A stretch of DNA of 56,041 nucleotides from CAKRPJ01 sp934376955 (GTDB lineage Bacteria; Bacillota; Clostridia; Lachnospirales; Lachnospiraceae): NCBI GenBank assembly GCA_934376955.1, contig CAKRPJ010000014.1, forward strand, positions 1 to 56,041, read 5' to 3'. The translations under genes were made by a program, and so were the position numbers. Under the pieces are notes generated by a model. The model did not search any database, had not been told where the DNA came from, and was given only the letters and a program-made list of their open reading frames with translations. Below, in pieces: positions 48,397-56,041 of this stretch. The stretch's first letter is position 1. Each line of letters starts with the position of its first letter.

Positions 48397-49422
48397 ATGG
48401 CAAAGAGAATTATTACATTTGGTGAAATCATGCTCCGTCTTGCTCCGGAGGGATACTATCGTTTCGTTCAGGCTTCCTCCTTCGGCGCTACCTACGGCGG
48501 CGGCGAGGCAAACGTAGCTGTTTCTCTCGCTAACTACGGAATGGACGCTGCATTCGTTACAAAGCTTCCGAAGCATGAGATCGGACAGGCTGCAGTAAAC
48601 GAATTAAGAAAATATGGTGTTGATACCTCCTCCATCGCCCGCGGCGGTGATCGTGTCGGCATCTACTTCCTTGAAAAGGGTGCTTCCCAGAGACCCTCCA
48701 AGGTCATCTATGACCGTGCTCATTCTGCAATTTCCGAAGCAGCTCCGGAGGATTTTGACTGGGCAAAGATCTTTGCGGGCGCTGACTGGTTCCACTTCAC
48801 CGGTATTACACCGGCCCTCAATGATACGGTAGCAGGTATCTGCCTTACCGCCTGCAAGAAGGCAAAGGAGCTTGGCCTTACGGTTTCCTGTGACTTAAAC
48901 TACAGAAACAAGCTCTGGTCCAAAGCAAAAGCCGGCGAGGTGATGGGTGAGCTCTGCAAATATGTGGATGTCTGCATTGCCAATGAAGAAGATGCATCTG
49001 ATGTATTCGGCATCAAGGCTGCAAACACAGATGTTACAACCGGTACAGTAAACCACGAGGGCTATAAGGATGTTGCAAAACAGCTCGCTGACCGTTTCGG
49101 CTTTAAGAAGGTTGCCATCACTCTGCGTGAATCCCTCTCCGCAAACGACAACAACTGGTCCGCTATGTTTTACGATGGAGCAGACTATTTCTTCAGCAAG
49201 AAATACAAAATGCATATCGTTGACCGTGTAGGCGGCGGTGACAGCTTTGGCGGCGGTCTGATCTATGCCTGCTTAAACGGATATGATTCCCAGAGCACCA
49301 TCGAATTTGCAGTTGCAGCTTCCTGCTTAAAGCACTCCATCGAAGGCGACATGAACATGGTATCCGTAGATGAAGTAAACAAGCTGGCAGGCGGAGATGG
49401 CTCCGGACGTGTTCAGAGATAA
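48397..49422 (+). CDS. kdgK: 2-keto-3-deoxygluconate kinase (PfkB family)
   Basis: A 341-residue PfkB-family kinase phosphorylating KDG to KDPG. Motifs: TFGEIMLRLAP at the N terminus, YGGGEANVAVSLANYG, CDLNYRNKLW, CIANEEDASDVFG, and the C-terminal DRVGGGDSFGGGLIYA with the catalytic Asp. It follows eda by 40 bases with AAGGAGAA. Context (eda) makes KDG the likely substrate, rather than fructose or ribose. Confidence 0.93.
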   Translation: MAKRIITFGEIMLRLAPEGYYRFVQASSFGATYGGGEANVAVSLANYGMDAAFVTKLPKHEIGQAAVNELRKYGVDTSSIARGGDRVGIYFLEKGASQRPSKVIYDRAHSAISEAAPEDFDWAKIFAGADWFHFTGITPALNDTVAGICLTACKKAKELGLTVSCDLNYRNKLWSKAKAGEVMGELCKYVDVCIANEEDASDVFGIKAANTDVTTGTVNHEGYKDVAKQLADRFGFKKVAITLRESLSANDNNWSAMFYDGADYFFSKKYKMHIVDRVGGGDSFGGGLIYACLNGYDSQSTIEFAVAASCLKHSIEGDMNMVSVDEVNKLAGGDGSGRVQR

Positions 49423-49460
49423 ATTTCTTCCCTAATAAACGACTGATTAAACCGATTCCA

Positions 49461-49497
49461 AAAAGATCCTCCGGGCTGCCAATACGGAGGATCTTTT
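49461..49497. terminator. Bidirectional terminator
   Basis: AAAAGATCCTCCG (49461-49473) pairs perfectly with CGGAGGATCTTTT (49485-49497), between convergent kdgK and the GNAT gene. Confidence 0.94.
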
Positions 49498-49503
49498 CTC
49501 TTA

Positions 49504-50157
49504 TTATTCCGATTTCTTATTCTGCTGCGGTTCCCGGATCAGGCAATACTGCTTCAGTCCCAGATCCTTTTCAACGATCCCGAATACCTTAAATCCAAAA
49601 TGAGCATAAAAGGAAACATTTTTCTCATTATGAGTCTCTAAAGAGATCAGCATACGGTGCTCCTCCGCATACCGGATCACCTCATCCATCAGGATTTCTG
49701 CGATCCCCCTGTGCTGTGCCTCCGGACTTACTGCAAGATAAATGATATGTAGCCGATTTTCCTGATGAAGCTGTGCTGTCCAGTGAGAATTCAGGTAATC
49801 TCTCCCTCTAACAAAATTCCACAGCGTTTTCAGACTTTTATCTTCCTTGATCAGATATTCATCTGTTTTCAGACCGGCCCACGCCTCCGTCAGATAAAAC
49901 CGGATCGGATCATATTCTTCACTCTCATCGGATACGACCAGAAGTCCGTTCATTTCCGGACTGTCAGAAAAGATCTCACAGTTCTCGTAAAATTCATTTA
50001 AGTCACATTCAAATAATTCGGGCATCAGTCGTTTTCTTGTTTCCGGATCCGGAATCAACGTGTGATATAACGGATCCTCCGCAAAACACTCTGTAAGCAT
50101 TTTCTGAAATCTCGGCAGATCCTCTTTTTGCACCCGATATAATTGATCGCTAACCAT
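49504..50157 (-). CDS. GNAT-family N-acetyltransferase
   Basis: A 217-residue acetyltransferase. The acetyl-CoA-binding segment is YLAVSPEAQHRGIAEILMDEVIRYA (about residues 140-165), followed by SLETHNEKNVSFYAHFGFKVFG, both typical of small-molecule or antibiotic GNATs. It is 11 bases after the M28 peptidase gene with AAGGAGAA and is co-transcribed. Substrate not predictable. Confidence 0.9.
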   Translation of the reverse strand: MVSDQLYRVQKEDLPRFQKMLTECFAEDPLYHTLIPDPETRKRLMPELFECDLNEFYENCEIFSDSPEMNGLLVVSDESEEYDPIRFYLTEAWAGLKTDEYLIKEDKSLKTLWNFVRGRDYLNSHWTAQLHQENRLHIIYLAVSPEAQHRGIAEILMDEVIRYAEEHRMLISLETHNEKNVSFYAHFGFKVFGIVEKDLGLKQYCLIREPQQNKKSE

Positions 50158-50168
50158 AAATATTCTCC

Positions 50169-52166
50169 TTACATCTCTTTCGCTATTTTCAGGCCATCGA
50201 TCAGGGTATCCACAGCCTGTATCATATAACGTACATCATCATCAAAGCAGGCCAATGCCTGTGCTTCCATCGTCTGAAGCTGTGTAAGCTCGTCTGAGAC
50301 ATCTCCGATCCCGCACTTTACCTTCTTTTTCAGACTTCGGATCACATCGGAAAGATCCAGATGATGAACGATCCTTCCGGCTCCCCACTGAAGCCGGTCT
50401 TTGTCCTGCTTCAGAACGTATTCCGTAAAATAACGGTATACCTCCTCATCAAACTGGAACGCATACTGATTATTATCCACCTGATAAAGTGAATCCAGCG
50501 CTTTCTCTGTTTCCTGCCTTTCAAGGCAGCGCACAGCCTCCCCCAGATGCCTCAGATTGCTTTGGGCCGCTTCATGAGGGAATAATACCTCATCATGCCA
50601 GTTGAGGCGGACAAAATAATCCTGAGCCTTTTTGAACAGATACAAAAGCCGGCTTTGAAGCTCCTTAGAGGGACATCCCGTTCTGTTCCTCTCTTTAACA
50701 TGCTCATATACTTCCCCGGCAAGCTCCTCTCCTGCATCCAGACGCTTTAAAAGCTCCTTTATCGCCTCATCATCCTCTTTCCCTGTTACCGGGCGCAGAC
50801 TGTCACGCAGAGCGCGGAATGTCCTCTGAAGGTTCACAGGGGCAACAGAAAGCCGGTCAAATTCCATTAACAGCAAACCATAGAACTGGTGATGGAAAAG
50901 AAATACCGCCTCATCATAGAACTCATCCCTGTCAAATTGAGAGTGATAATGTGTTTCCATAAAGCCTGCACTGCTGAATTCATTTACCATTGAAGGGATC
51001 CCGGAGATCGCAATGGAGAAATCATCTGACCAGGTTTCTATCGGAGCGCGCACATGAAAGCCCTCCGGGAACACCTCCTTTACGGAAAGCGGAAGCTTTT
51101 CCACAAAGCTTTTCAGGAAGTCCTCATATTCGTAGGTGGAACGGACTGCATCCCAGCGGTTATGGGCATAAGCCGGGAGCTCAAAATTCAGATTTGCGAT
51201 CACCTTGCCCGGCCAGTCCGGGTGTATCTTAAATACCTGCTGCCATGCTCCGGTCGACCAGTCATACTTGGAGTTTATGATCCCCCATTCTTCTGCCGCC
51301 ATTGCACAGAAAGCAAGTGTTTTTTTCGGCTTATAGCCGATCTTAAGCAGAGTACGGGCAATTCCCAGCATCATGGCAACAGCACAGTTATCATCCTGAA
51401 AGCCATCGAAATAGGAGTCGTAATGAGCACTTAAAAGGATCATCTCCTCAGCTTCACCCGGTATTATCCCCCAGACATTATAGGCTTCTGCATTTTCCCG
51501 TACCTTAGAGCTGGCATCAAAGGACACCGTAAGCCTCTCGCTCTCTCTGAGAGCCTCCTTTAGGATCAGGGCATCATTTCTGGACATGGAAAAGGCCGGG
51601 GCATCGCTCGGGCCTGCAATATCCTGTGCATTGAGTGCTTTTCCGTCGATCTCTCCGTAGCCATTGTTCTGAACGGCGATCACGGCAGCCGCACCCTTTA
51701 AATGGGCCTGATAGACCGGAAAATTTATCCACCATTCCTCTCTCTGGTTAATGTCCACCATGACAAGGCAGCCGGTCACATCCCGGTTTTCATAATCCTG
51801 CTCTCCGCCTCTGCCGACATAGACCAATGGGAATTCCTGAAAGCCCTCCGTAACAAACTGGGTCTGGTAGGCGCCAAGCTGAAATTCCCACAGCTTTCCG
51901 TCCCCGGCCCGGTATCGAAGCACCGCCTTTTCAAACTCCCATGAATCCAGACAGATCCGATCCTTTCTGACACCCGAAAGCCCGATGGAAATCATCTCCT
52001 TCTTCAGCATTTCTCCTGTTGCAAGCTCTGCGGCAGAGCCTGCTGTCCGGAATCCCAGCGCCGGGTTACTCTTTATTTCCTCCATACGCTTCGCCAGACT
52101 GTAGGAATAGGGTACATCGATCGCCTTCAGAAATTCCTTTTGCATTCTTTTCTCGTCATCTTCCAT
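50169..52166 (-). CDS. M28-family metallopeptidase with PA-type insert
   Basis: A 665-residue zinc peptidase-like protein. The metal site is in LLSAHYDSYFDGFQDDNCAVAMMLG and AMAAEEWG (His, Asp, Glu-Glu); a PA-type protease-associated region (LVMVDINQREEWWINFPVYQAHLKGAAAVIAVQNNG) lies before it at about 135-195. The C-terminal about 200 residues are helical and unlike standard aminopeptidases. No signal peptide or membrane anchor, so it would be cytoplasmic, unusual for this family, which is mostly secreted. It is the first gene of the pair with the GNAT. Confidence 0.87.
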   Translation of the reverse strand: MEDDEKRMQKEFLKAIDVPYSYSLAKRMEEIKSNPALGFRTAGSAAELATGEMLKKEMISIGLSGVRKDRICLDSWEFEKAVLRYRAGDGKLWEFQLGAYQTQFVTEGFQEFPLVYVGRGGEQDYENRDVTGCLVMVDINQREEWWINFPVYQAHLKGAAAVIAVQNNGYGEIDGKALNAQDIAGPSDAPAFSMSRNDALILKEALRESERLTVSFDASSKVRENAEAYNVWGIIPGEAEEMILLSAHYDSYFDGFQDDNCAVAMMLGIARTLLKIGYKPKKTLAFCAMAAEEWGIINSKYDWSTGAWQQVFKIHPDWPGKVIANLNFELPAYAHNRWDAVRSTYEYEDFLKSFVEKLPLSVKEVFPEGFHVRAPIETWSDDFSIAISGIPSMVNEFSSAGFMETHYHSQFDRDEFYDEAVFLFHHQFYGLLLMEFDRLSVAPVNLQRTFRALRDSLRPVTGKEDDEAIKELLKRLDAGEELAGEVYEHVKERNRTGCPSKELQSRLLYLFKKAQDYFVRLNWHDEVLFPHEAAQSNLRHLGEAVRCLERQETEKALDSLYQVDNNQYAFQFDEEVYRYFTEYVLKQDKDRLQWGAGRIVHHLDLSDVIRSLKKKVKCGIGDVSDELTQLQTMEAQALACFDDDVRYMIQAVDTLIDGLKIAKEM

Positions 52167-52233
52167 TCTCGTCCTGACCTCTCTTTTGTTCTGTCATTCT
52201 CCTGAATCCGGCCTGTTCTCTTTTAATACAGAA

Positions 52234-52255
52234 GGTGCCCGCAAATGCGGACACC
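52234..52255 (-). terminator. Weak hairpin after the L,D-transpeptidase gene
   Basis: GGTGCCCGC (52234-52242) pairs with GCGGACACC (52247-52255), one mismatch. The following bases on the minus strand are TTCTGTATT, a poor T tract. Confidence 0.5.
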
Positions 52256-52263
52256 CATTCTTG

Positions 52264-53670
52264 TTAGTAAAAACAGAGGATCGGAATATTCTTGTATACA
52301 TTCTCATAAACTGTCTTCGCTGCATTAAGAGGCATATTGATACAGCCATGAGAACCATTCGTCTTATAGATCGTCCCTCCGAATTTTCCGCGCCAGGTGG
52401 CATCATGGAGGCCGATGCCTCCGTTAAATGGCATCCAGTATGAAACCGGGCTTTCATAGGAGTAAGATCCGTCTGCCAGCTTCGGCCCTCTGAGGATACG
52501 GTTTCTCTCTTTATAATATAAGGTATACAGTCCTTCCGGTGTTGTATAGTTCTTTGACACATTTCCCGTCACGATCGGGGTGTTCACGATACATTCACCA
52601 TCTTTATACATGTAAAGCTTCTGTTCTCCCATATCGATCTCGACATACGTATTTCCAAAATCGTAGCCGTTCCGGCTTGCGGCCGTCTGGGAGTAAGCCG
52701 GCTCTCTTGTCTGGCTGCTGCAGTTATTGATCATGTTTTTAAGAGCCACCAGCTCCTCCTGCTGGTTGATCTGCCACCCATAATTCCCATTGATCGTAAC
52801 TTCTCTGCCGGATGTGCTTTTATAAACGTGGGGCTTTCCATAAGTATCATATTTGTCTGCCAGACTTTTTATGTAGGCAGCTGCTTTTTGCTCGTCGATC
52901 GCCATTCCGGTCCCGGTTCCTCCGTTGATCCATTTTGCGATCTCGGTTCCTGCCAGCAGCTCCTTTTGATCCCCAAAGGTATACGTTATTGTTACATCCT
53001 TAAAGCGGTTCATATTGGAACACAGGCGGTTTAATTCCTCATTATCTGACTTTACGGAAACCTGCTTATAGCATCCGGTATCTGCCAGAGAAACAAGAGA
53101 CGTGCGGTTGTCTAATGCGTTTCTGACGGTCTCCTTCAGTCTGTCCATATCGATCTCGGTTCCCTGCACCTCCGGGATAATCGAAAAGTCCTTTCCCTCC
53201 TCGTAGGCAGAGATGTATGCATCGGTTGTCGGAGTCCCGTTTTTTACGCAGGAAAGCTCGGAGAGGATGGCATCAAGACGTCCTTCATCGTATACCATTT
53301 TTGCATCGACCTGATATTTGTTGTCGATTCCCGGGCCATTTTCGCGTCCGCGTGCATTCTGATCTGTAAGGACTGCGCCGATATCTCCTGTAACCTGCAT
53401 TTCCAGTCCGATATCCGTATCACGGATCGTTTCTTTATTGCCATTTTTATCCCGAAGCTTCAGGGTATAGTTTCCATTAAAAAAACCTTCCATGTAGGAT
53501 TTGGCATCCTGTGGCGTCATCCCGGATACAGGGATCCCATTGATAACCGTACCTGGTACAAGCCGATTAACATCATCCTTTGCCGAAGCGATGGCTGAAA
53601 CAGGAACCAGCCAAACTGCGAGAGCGGCAGCTGTTCCGGCGATCATGAGCTTTTTCCATATTTTTATCAT
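52264..53670 (-). CDS. L,D-transpeptidase (YkuD) with peptidoglycan-binding region
   Basis: A 468-residue exported or membrane-anchored enzyme making 3-3 or lipoprotein cross-links in peptidoglycan. A basic N terminus plus hydrophobic helix (IWKKLMIAGTAAALAVWLVPVSAIASA) acts as signal or anchor. The middle resembles the PG-binding_4 modules that pair with this fold (NRLVPGTVINGIPVSGMTPQDAKSYMEGF and a second copy). The YkuD domain ends with SHGCINMP, with catalytic Cys. Its ATG overlaps the SseB stop (ATGA), so the two are coupled. Confidence 0.92.
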   Translation of the reverse strand: MIKIWKKLMIAGTAAALAVWLVPVSAIASAKDDVNRLVPGTVINGIPVSGMTPQDAKSYMEGFFNGNYTLKLRDKNGNKETIRDTDIGLEMQVTGDIGAVLTDQNARGRENGPGIDNKYQVDAKMVYDEGRLDAILSELSCVKNGTPTTDAYISAYEEGKDFSIIPEVQGTEIDMDRLKETVRNALDNRTSLVSLADTGCYKQVSVKSDNEELNRLCSNMNRFKDVTITYTFGDQKELLAGTEIAKWINGGTGTGMAIDEQKAAAYIKSLADKYDTYGKPHVYKSTSGREVTINGNYGWQINQQEELVALKNMINNCSSQTREPAYSQTAASRNGYDFGNTYVEIDMGEQKLYMYKDGECIVNTPIVTGNVSKNYTTPEGLYTLYYKERNRILRGPKLADGSYSYESPVSYWMPFNGGIGLHDATWRGKFGGTIYKTNGSHGCINMPLNAAKTVYENVYKNIPILCFY

Positions 53671-54473
53671 TTATTTCCACCCGTTTCCGGCTCTGTGGTC
53701 TTTGGAGCCTGTTTTCTTGTGATCGGAAGCTGCAGATTGATATTGAAAGGATTAACGACAACTCCCTTCGCTTCTGCCACTAAGATCGACGGGATCTTCG
53801 CAGCCTCTACAACAACTCCCTTCAGCTTATTATCTTTGTTAAAACGGCTGAACTCCAGAGCATCTGTAAAGATCGGCTGGTAGGCATCACCGTTTGTCTG
53901 CTTTAAAAGCGGAACCCCGTTCTTATCATCAAAGGCAACAATGAATTTACCCTTGCTGTAGTGTGCCAAGATCTCCTCCTGCATCTCCTTCAGCTCATCT
54001 GAGAGCTGGGTCTCCTCTGTGATCTTCATCCTGCGGATCTCCTGCATAAAATAAACCGCAGTCAGATAAAGCTCCGGATTCTCTACCCATGGCTGCCCGT
54101 TCGGCATGTTCTGTCCGGGCTTTCTGACCATCTCCGACAACTGGAGCTTATATTCTCCCGGCATATATCCGTTGAGTACCACACAGTTGACACCCATAGT
54201 GAACAGGTTGGCATAGAAATTTAAAAACTGCTTATTGTCGACCCGCACAATCTGAAGCGGGATCTTCTGATCGATAAATCTCTGTCCCTCCCGCTTAACG
54301 TCTTCTTCTTTTTCATACATAAGAACTTCATCGTCAAATGTCTCCGGATCACATATTACAAACGGAAGCTTTGTGCATAAGGAGATCAGTGTATAGAGCT
54401 CTTTTGAACTGCTTAAGGTCTTCATTGCAGTTGCTTTCTCCAGAGTCATGTTGTTCTTATTATCCTGTGCCAT
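53667..54473 (-). CDS. SseB-family protein
   Basis: A 268-residue protein of the SseB (enhanced serine sensitivity) family: an N-terminal SseB domain (TLEKATAMKTLSSSKELYTLISLCTKLPFVICD) and a second copy-like part (MQEEILAHYSKGKFIVAFDDKNGVPLLKQTNGDAYQPIFTDALEFSRF). Function is unclear; relatives interact with type III or VII secretion or serine metabolism. It is upstream of, and coupled to, the L,D-transpeptidase gene. No signal peptide. A perfect consensus promoter drives it. Confidence 0.85.
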   Translation of the reverse strand: MAQDNKNNMTLEKATAMKTLSSSKELYTLISLCTKLPFVICDPETFDDEVLMYEKEEDVKREGQRFIDQKIPLQIVRVDNKQFLNFYANLFTMGVNCVVLNGYMPGEYKLQLSEMVRKPGQNMPNGQPWVENPELYLTAVYFMQEIRRMKITEETQLSDELKEMQEEILAHYSKGKFIVAFDDKNGVPLLKQTNGDAYQPIFTDALEFSRFNKDNKLKGVVVEAAKIPSILVAEAKGVVVNPFNINLQLPITRKQAPKTTEPETGGNK

Positions 54474-54540
54474 AATTCTTGTTTTCCCTTCTATTTCCTC
54501 AAATTAGTTATTCCTATCTCGGATCCGATCTCTATCCGTC

Positions 54541-54578
54541 AAGCGGATATTCGCAATCCGCTTCGCTACTTGCTCATA
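54541..54578 (-). repeat. Dispersed 35-base hairpin repeat, copy 2
   Basis: The reverse complement reads AGCAAGTAGCG then AAGCGGA-(TTGCGAATA)-TCCGCTT, matching 38011-38044 with a single G-to-A difference. It lies in the SseB leader, same sense as the transcript. Confidence 0.88.
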
Positions 54579-54595
54579 ACCGAATACATACGCCC

Positions 54596-54624
54596 ATTAT
54601 AGCCTCTGCACTATTCTATGTCAA
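54596..54624 (-). promoter_or_regulatory. Consensus promoter of SseB operon
   Basis: TTGACA (54624-54619) and TATAAT (54601-54596) on the minus strand, spacing 17: a perfect sigma-A promoter. The transcript leader of about 115 bases includes the hairpin repeat. Confidence 0.9.
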
Positions 54625-54688
54625 GAAAACTTGCATACCCGGGACACCGGAATATATCGCTTTTTTCCGAGCTTTTATCGGACTTTCA

Positions 54689-54717
54689 TTGATTTTTTTT
54701 ATCATTAAGTCTATAAT
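54689..54717 (+). promoter_or_regulatory. Promoter of the ZIP transporter gene
   Basis: TTGATT (54689-54694) and TATAAT (54712-54717), spacing 17. Confidence 0.85.
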
Positions 54718-54751
54718 TATCACAGCAAAATCTATACAATAGAAAAGGGGA

Positions 54752-55600
54752 GTGATTTTTACGGGTGTAATTGAGACCCTGATTATTACAACCACTCTGG
54801 CAGGTGTCGTCGGTACCGGACTAGGAGGCATTATCGGTGCATTATTGCAAAAAGACTCCAACCAGACAGTCAGCCTGCTTTTAAGCTTTGCGGGAGGTGT
54901 TATGCTCAGTGTTGTCTGCTTTGATCTGATCACAGAGGCGATCAAGACACAGGCAGACATTCTGATTATCATCCTTTCCACTGCTGCAGGGGTAATAATT
55001 ATATTCTTTCTGAATTATCTCATCGACCGGGGAACAAACCCGGAGGTTCCGCACATCGACGCATCTCACCCAAAAACAGCAGATGACCTCGATGAGCTGA
55101 TCCATAGTGACCACCTTGAACAGCACTATGCCAAAAAAGACAACAAGCTTGCACTTTTTGTTGCGGGTATTGTTATGGCCAGTGCCATTGCACTTCATAA
55201 TGTACCGGAGGGAATGACGATCGGTGCATCCTATGCCAGCAATAACGGCGTGATGGGAAGTGCAGCGCTTATTCTTGCCATTCTTATCGGCCTCCACAAT
55301 ATTCCTGAGGGAATGGCTGTTTCCGTACCGCTTATCAGCGGCGGCATGAGTAAGTCAAAGGCAGTCCTTGTTACAGCGCTTTCCGGAGCACCGACCATCA
55401 TTGGTGCGCTCCTCGGTTATCTTCTCGGAGATATCGGCAGTCTCGGACTTGCACTGAGTCTCGGTTTTGCCAGCGGAGCCATGCTCTATGTTGTATTCGG
55501 TGAGATCCTTCCTCAGGCGATCCTTATGTATCGCAGCAAGCTTCCGGCCTTCTCTACTATAATGGGCATGCTGCTCGGTCTGTTTATCATACATGTGTAG
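54752..55600 (+). CDS. ZIP-family metal permease
   Basis: A 282-residue membrane transporter for zinc, manganese or iron uptake, with about eight helices. The signature HNVPEGM and HNIPEGM segments (helices IV/V) supply metal-binding His and Glu. A His/Asp-rich cytoplasmic loop (DASHPKTADDLDELIHSDHLEQHY) precedes them. The start is not an ATG: GTG at 54752 sits almost on top of the AAGGGGA site, and the first residues are ambiguous. Close to GufA/ZupT-type transporters. Confidence 0.92.
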   Translation: MIFTGVIETLIITTTLAGVVGTGLGGIIGALLQKDSNQTVSLLLSFAGGVMLSVVCFDLITEAIKTQADILIIILSTAAGVIIIFFLNYLIDRGTNPEVPHIDASHPKTADDLDELIHSDHLEQHYAKKDNKLALFVAGIVMASAIALHNVPEGMTIGASYASNNGVMGSAALILAILIGLHNIPEGMAVSVPLISGGMSKSKAVLVTALSGAPTIIGALLGYLLGDIGSLGLALSLGFASGAMLYVVFGEILPQAILMYRSKLPAFSTIMGMLLGLFIIHV

Positions 55601-55651
55601 GTTCAGCTTCTTACTTTACACATGAAGATCATTTATCTGTAATCATTACGT

Positions 55652-55688
55652 GGTGCTGCAAGTAGGTTTTCCTTCCTCTTGCGGCACC
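55652..55688 (+). terminator. Hairpin after the ZIP gene
   Basis: GGTGCTGCAAG (55652-55662) pairs with CTTGCGGCACC (55678-55688), one mismatch, followed by TTCCT. Confidence 0.6.
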
Positions 55689-55700
55689 TTCCTATAATGC

Positions 55701-55741
55701 AAAAAAATCTCAGAATCCTAAAATTCAGGATTCTGAGATTT
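55701..55741. terminator. Bidirectional terminator of the tRNA cluster and ZIP gene
   Basis: AAATCTCAGAATCCT (55705-55719) pairs perfectly with AGGATTCTGAGATTT (55727-55741). The minus strand then has TTTT and the plus strand TTTTTA. Confidence 0.94.
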
Positions 55742-55747
55742 TTATAG

Positions 55748-55818
55748 AGGCGCGAACCGGATTTGAACCGGTGATCAGGGTGTTGCAGACCCACGCCTTA
55801 CCGCTTGGCTATCGCGCC
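55748..55818 (-). tRNA. tRNA-Cys (GCA)
   Basis: 71 bases. Acceptor GGCGCGA / TCGCGCC, anticodon arm GGGTCTGCAACACCC with anticodon GCA, T arm with GGTTCAAATCC, discriminator T. CCA is not encoded. Last of three tRNAs before the terminator. Confidence 0.96.
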
Positions 55819-55836
55819 ATAATATTTTTGATTTAG

Positions 55837-55908
55837 TGACCCCAACGAGATTCGAACTCGTGTTACCGCCGTGAAAGGGCGATGTCTTAACCGCTTGACC
55901 ATGGGGTC
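55837..55908 (-). tRNA. tRNA-Glu (TTC)
   Basis: 72 bases. Acceptor GACCCCA / TGGGGTC, anticodon TTC in CGCCCTTTCACGGCG, T arm GAGTTCGAATCTC, discriminator A. CCA not encoded. Confidence 0.96.
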
Positions 55909-55972
55909 TAATTTGCATATCTATACTACCACATCTATCTGCCTCTGTCAACCGATTGTAAGACAAAGAAAA

Positions 55973-56041
55973 CTCCCCGAGTAGGACTCGAACCTACGAC
56001 AGCGCGGTTAACAGCCGCGTGCTCTACCGACTGAGCTATCG
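55973..56041 (-). tRNA. tRNA-Asn (GTT), 5' end cut by window
   Basis: Anticodon GTT in GCGGCTGTTAACCGC, T arm AGGTTCGAGTCCT, acceptor 3' strand TCGGGGA with discriminator G. The first four bases of the 5' acceptor strand lie beyond the window. Confidence 0.94.

Overview
The window is chromosomal DNA from a Gram-positive, low-to-mid-GC, strictly anaerobic Firmicute. The family is most likely Lachnospiraceae. Supporting genes are a type III glutamine synthetase, the PflB/PflA pair behind a ZTP riboswitch, a rubredoxin-first (reverse) rubrerythrin next to a PerR-like Fur protein, larBC, LuxS, a KDPG aldolase carrying a C-terminal VOC-like domain, and a choline-binding-type GH25 lysozyme. Assignment to family is an inference from gene content. 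No prophage, IS transposase, CRISPR array or rRNA is visible.

Layout. 1-2290: secreted GH25 lysozyme with cell-wall-binding repeats and a Gly/Ser/Asn tail, closed by a strong terminator. 2320-3994: AT-rich AbiEi/AbiEii-type toxin-antitoxin cassette with its own consensus promoter. 4014-8902 (minus): glnN, fba and thrC. 9113-11580 (plus): feoA-feoB; FeoB has unusual Cys-rich repeats. 11533-12684 (minus): two-domain flavoprotein. 12746-13050: complex intergenic repeat. 13043-19333 (minus): an LDH/MDH-fold protein translated just after a 1615-residue protein that combines HD, HEAT-like, nucleotidyltransferase, GNAT-like and PRTase-like parts. 19439-20695: perR-like gene and rubrerythrin, each with PerR-box-like sites. 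20713-22929: larB-larC. 23023-24945: trpS and an FAH-family enzyme. 25076-28421: riboswitch, pflB, pflA. 28478-29111: luxS. 29118-34248 (minus): exoA, an ABC-F protein, and a degenerate GH13 debranching domain fused to an O6-alkylguanine-DNA methyltransferase. 34369-38117: DeoD-like phosphorylase with a bistable leader, an M20 hydrolase, a second copy of the intergenic repeat, and a metal-dependent amidohydrolase. 38338-42618: amino-acid ABC transporter diverging from a MalY/PatB C-S lyase, then a C_GCAxxG_C_C protein. 42869-44130: rpsF-ssb-rpsR with a candidate autoregulatory leader. 44149-47109: DUF2156, GNAT, Sir2 and DUF951 operon. 47244-49497: eda-kdgK with a KdgR/IclR-like operator. 49504-54624: GNAT, M28 peptidase, L,D-transpeptidase and SseB genes. 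54689-55688: ZIP metal transporter. 55701-56041: tRNA-Asn (cut by the window end), tRNA-Glu and tRNA-Cys on the minus strand.

How it fits together. The central block is fermentative and anaerobic metabolism: FBA, Pfl with ZTP sensing of one-carbon status, KDPG aldolase and KDG kinase. Around it lie iron and peroxide handling (Feo, PerR, rubrerythrin), cofactor building (LarBC), sulfur and amino-acid supply, and cell-wall remodelling. The two least-explained items are the HD/NMNAT-like/PRTase-like giant with its LDH-fold partner, and the catalytically gutted GH13-MGMT fusion in an operon with exonuclease III. Tandem in-frame repeats inside five unrelated genes and two families of dispersed intergenic hairpins suggest a genome prone to repeat expansion.
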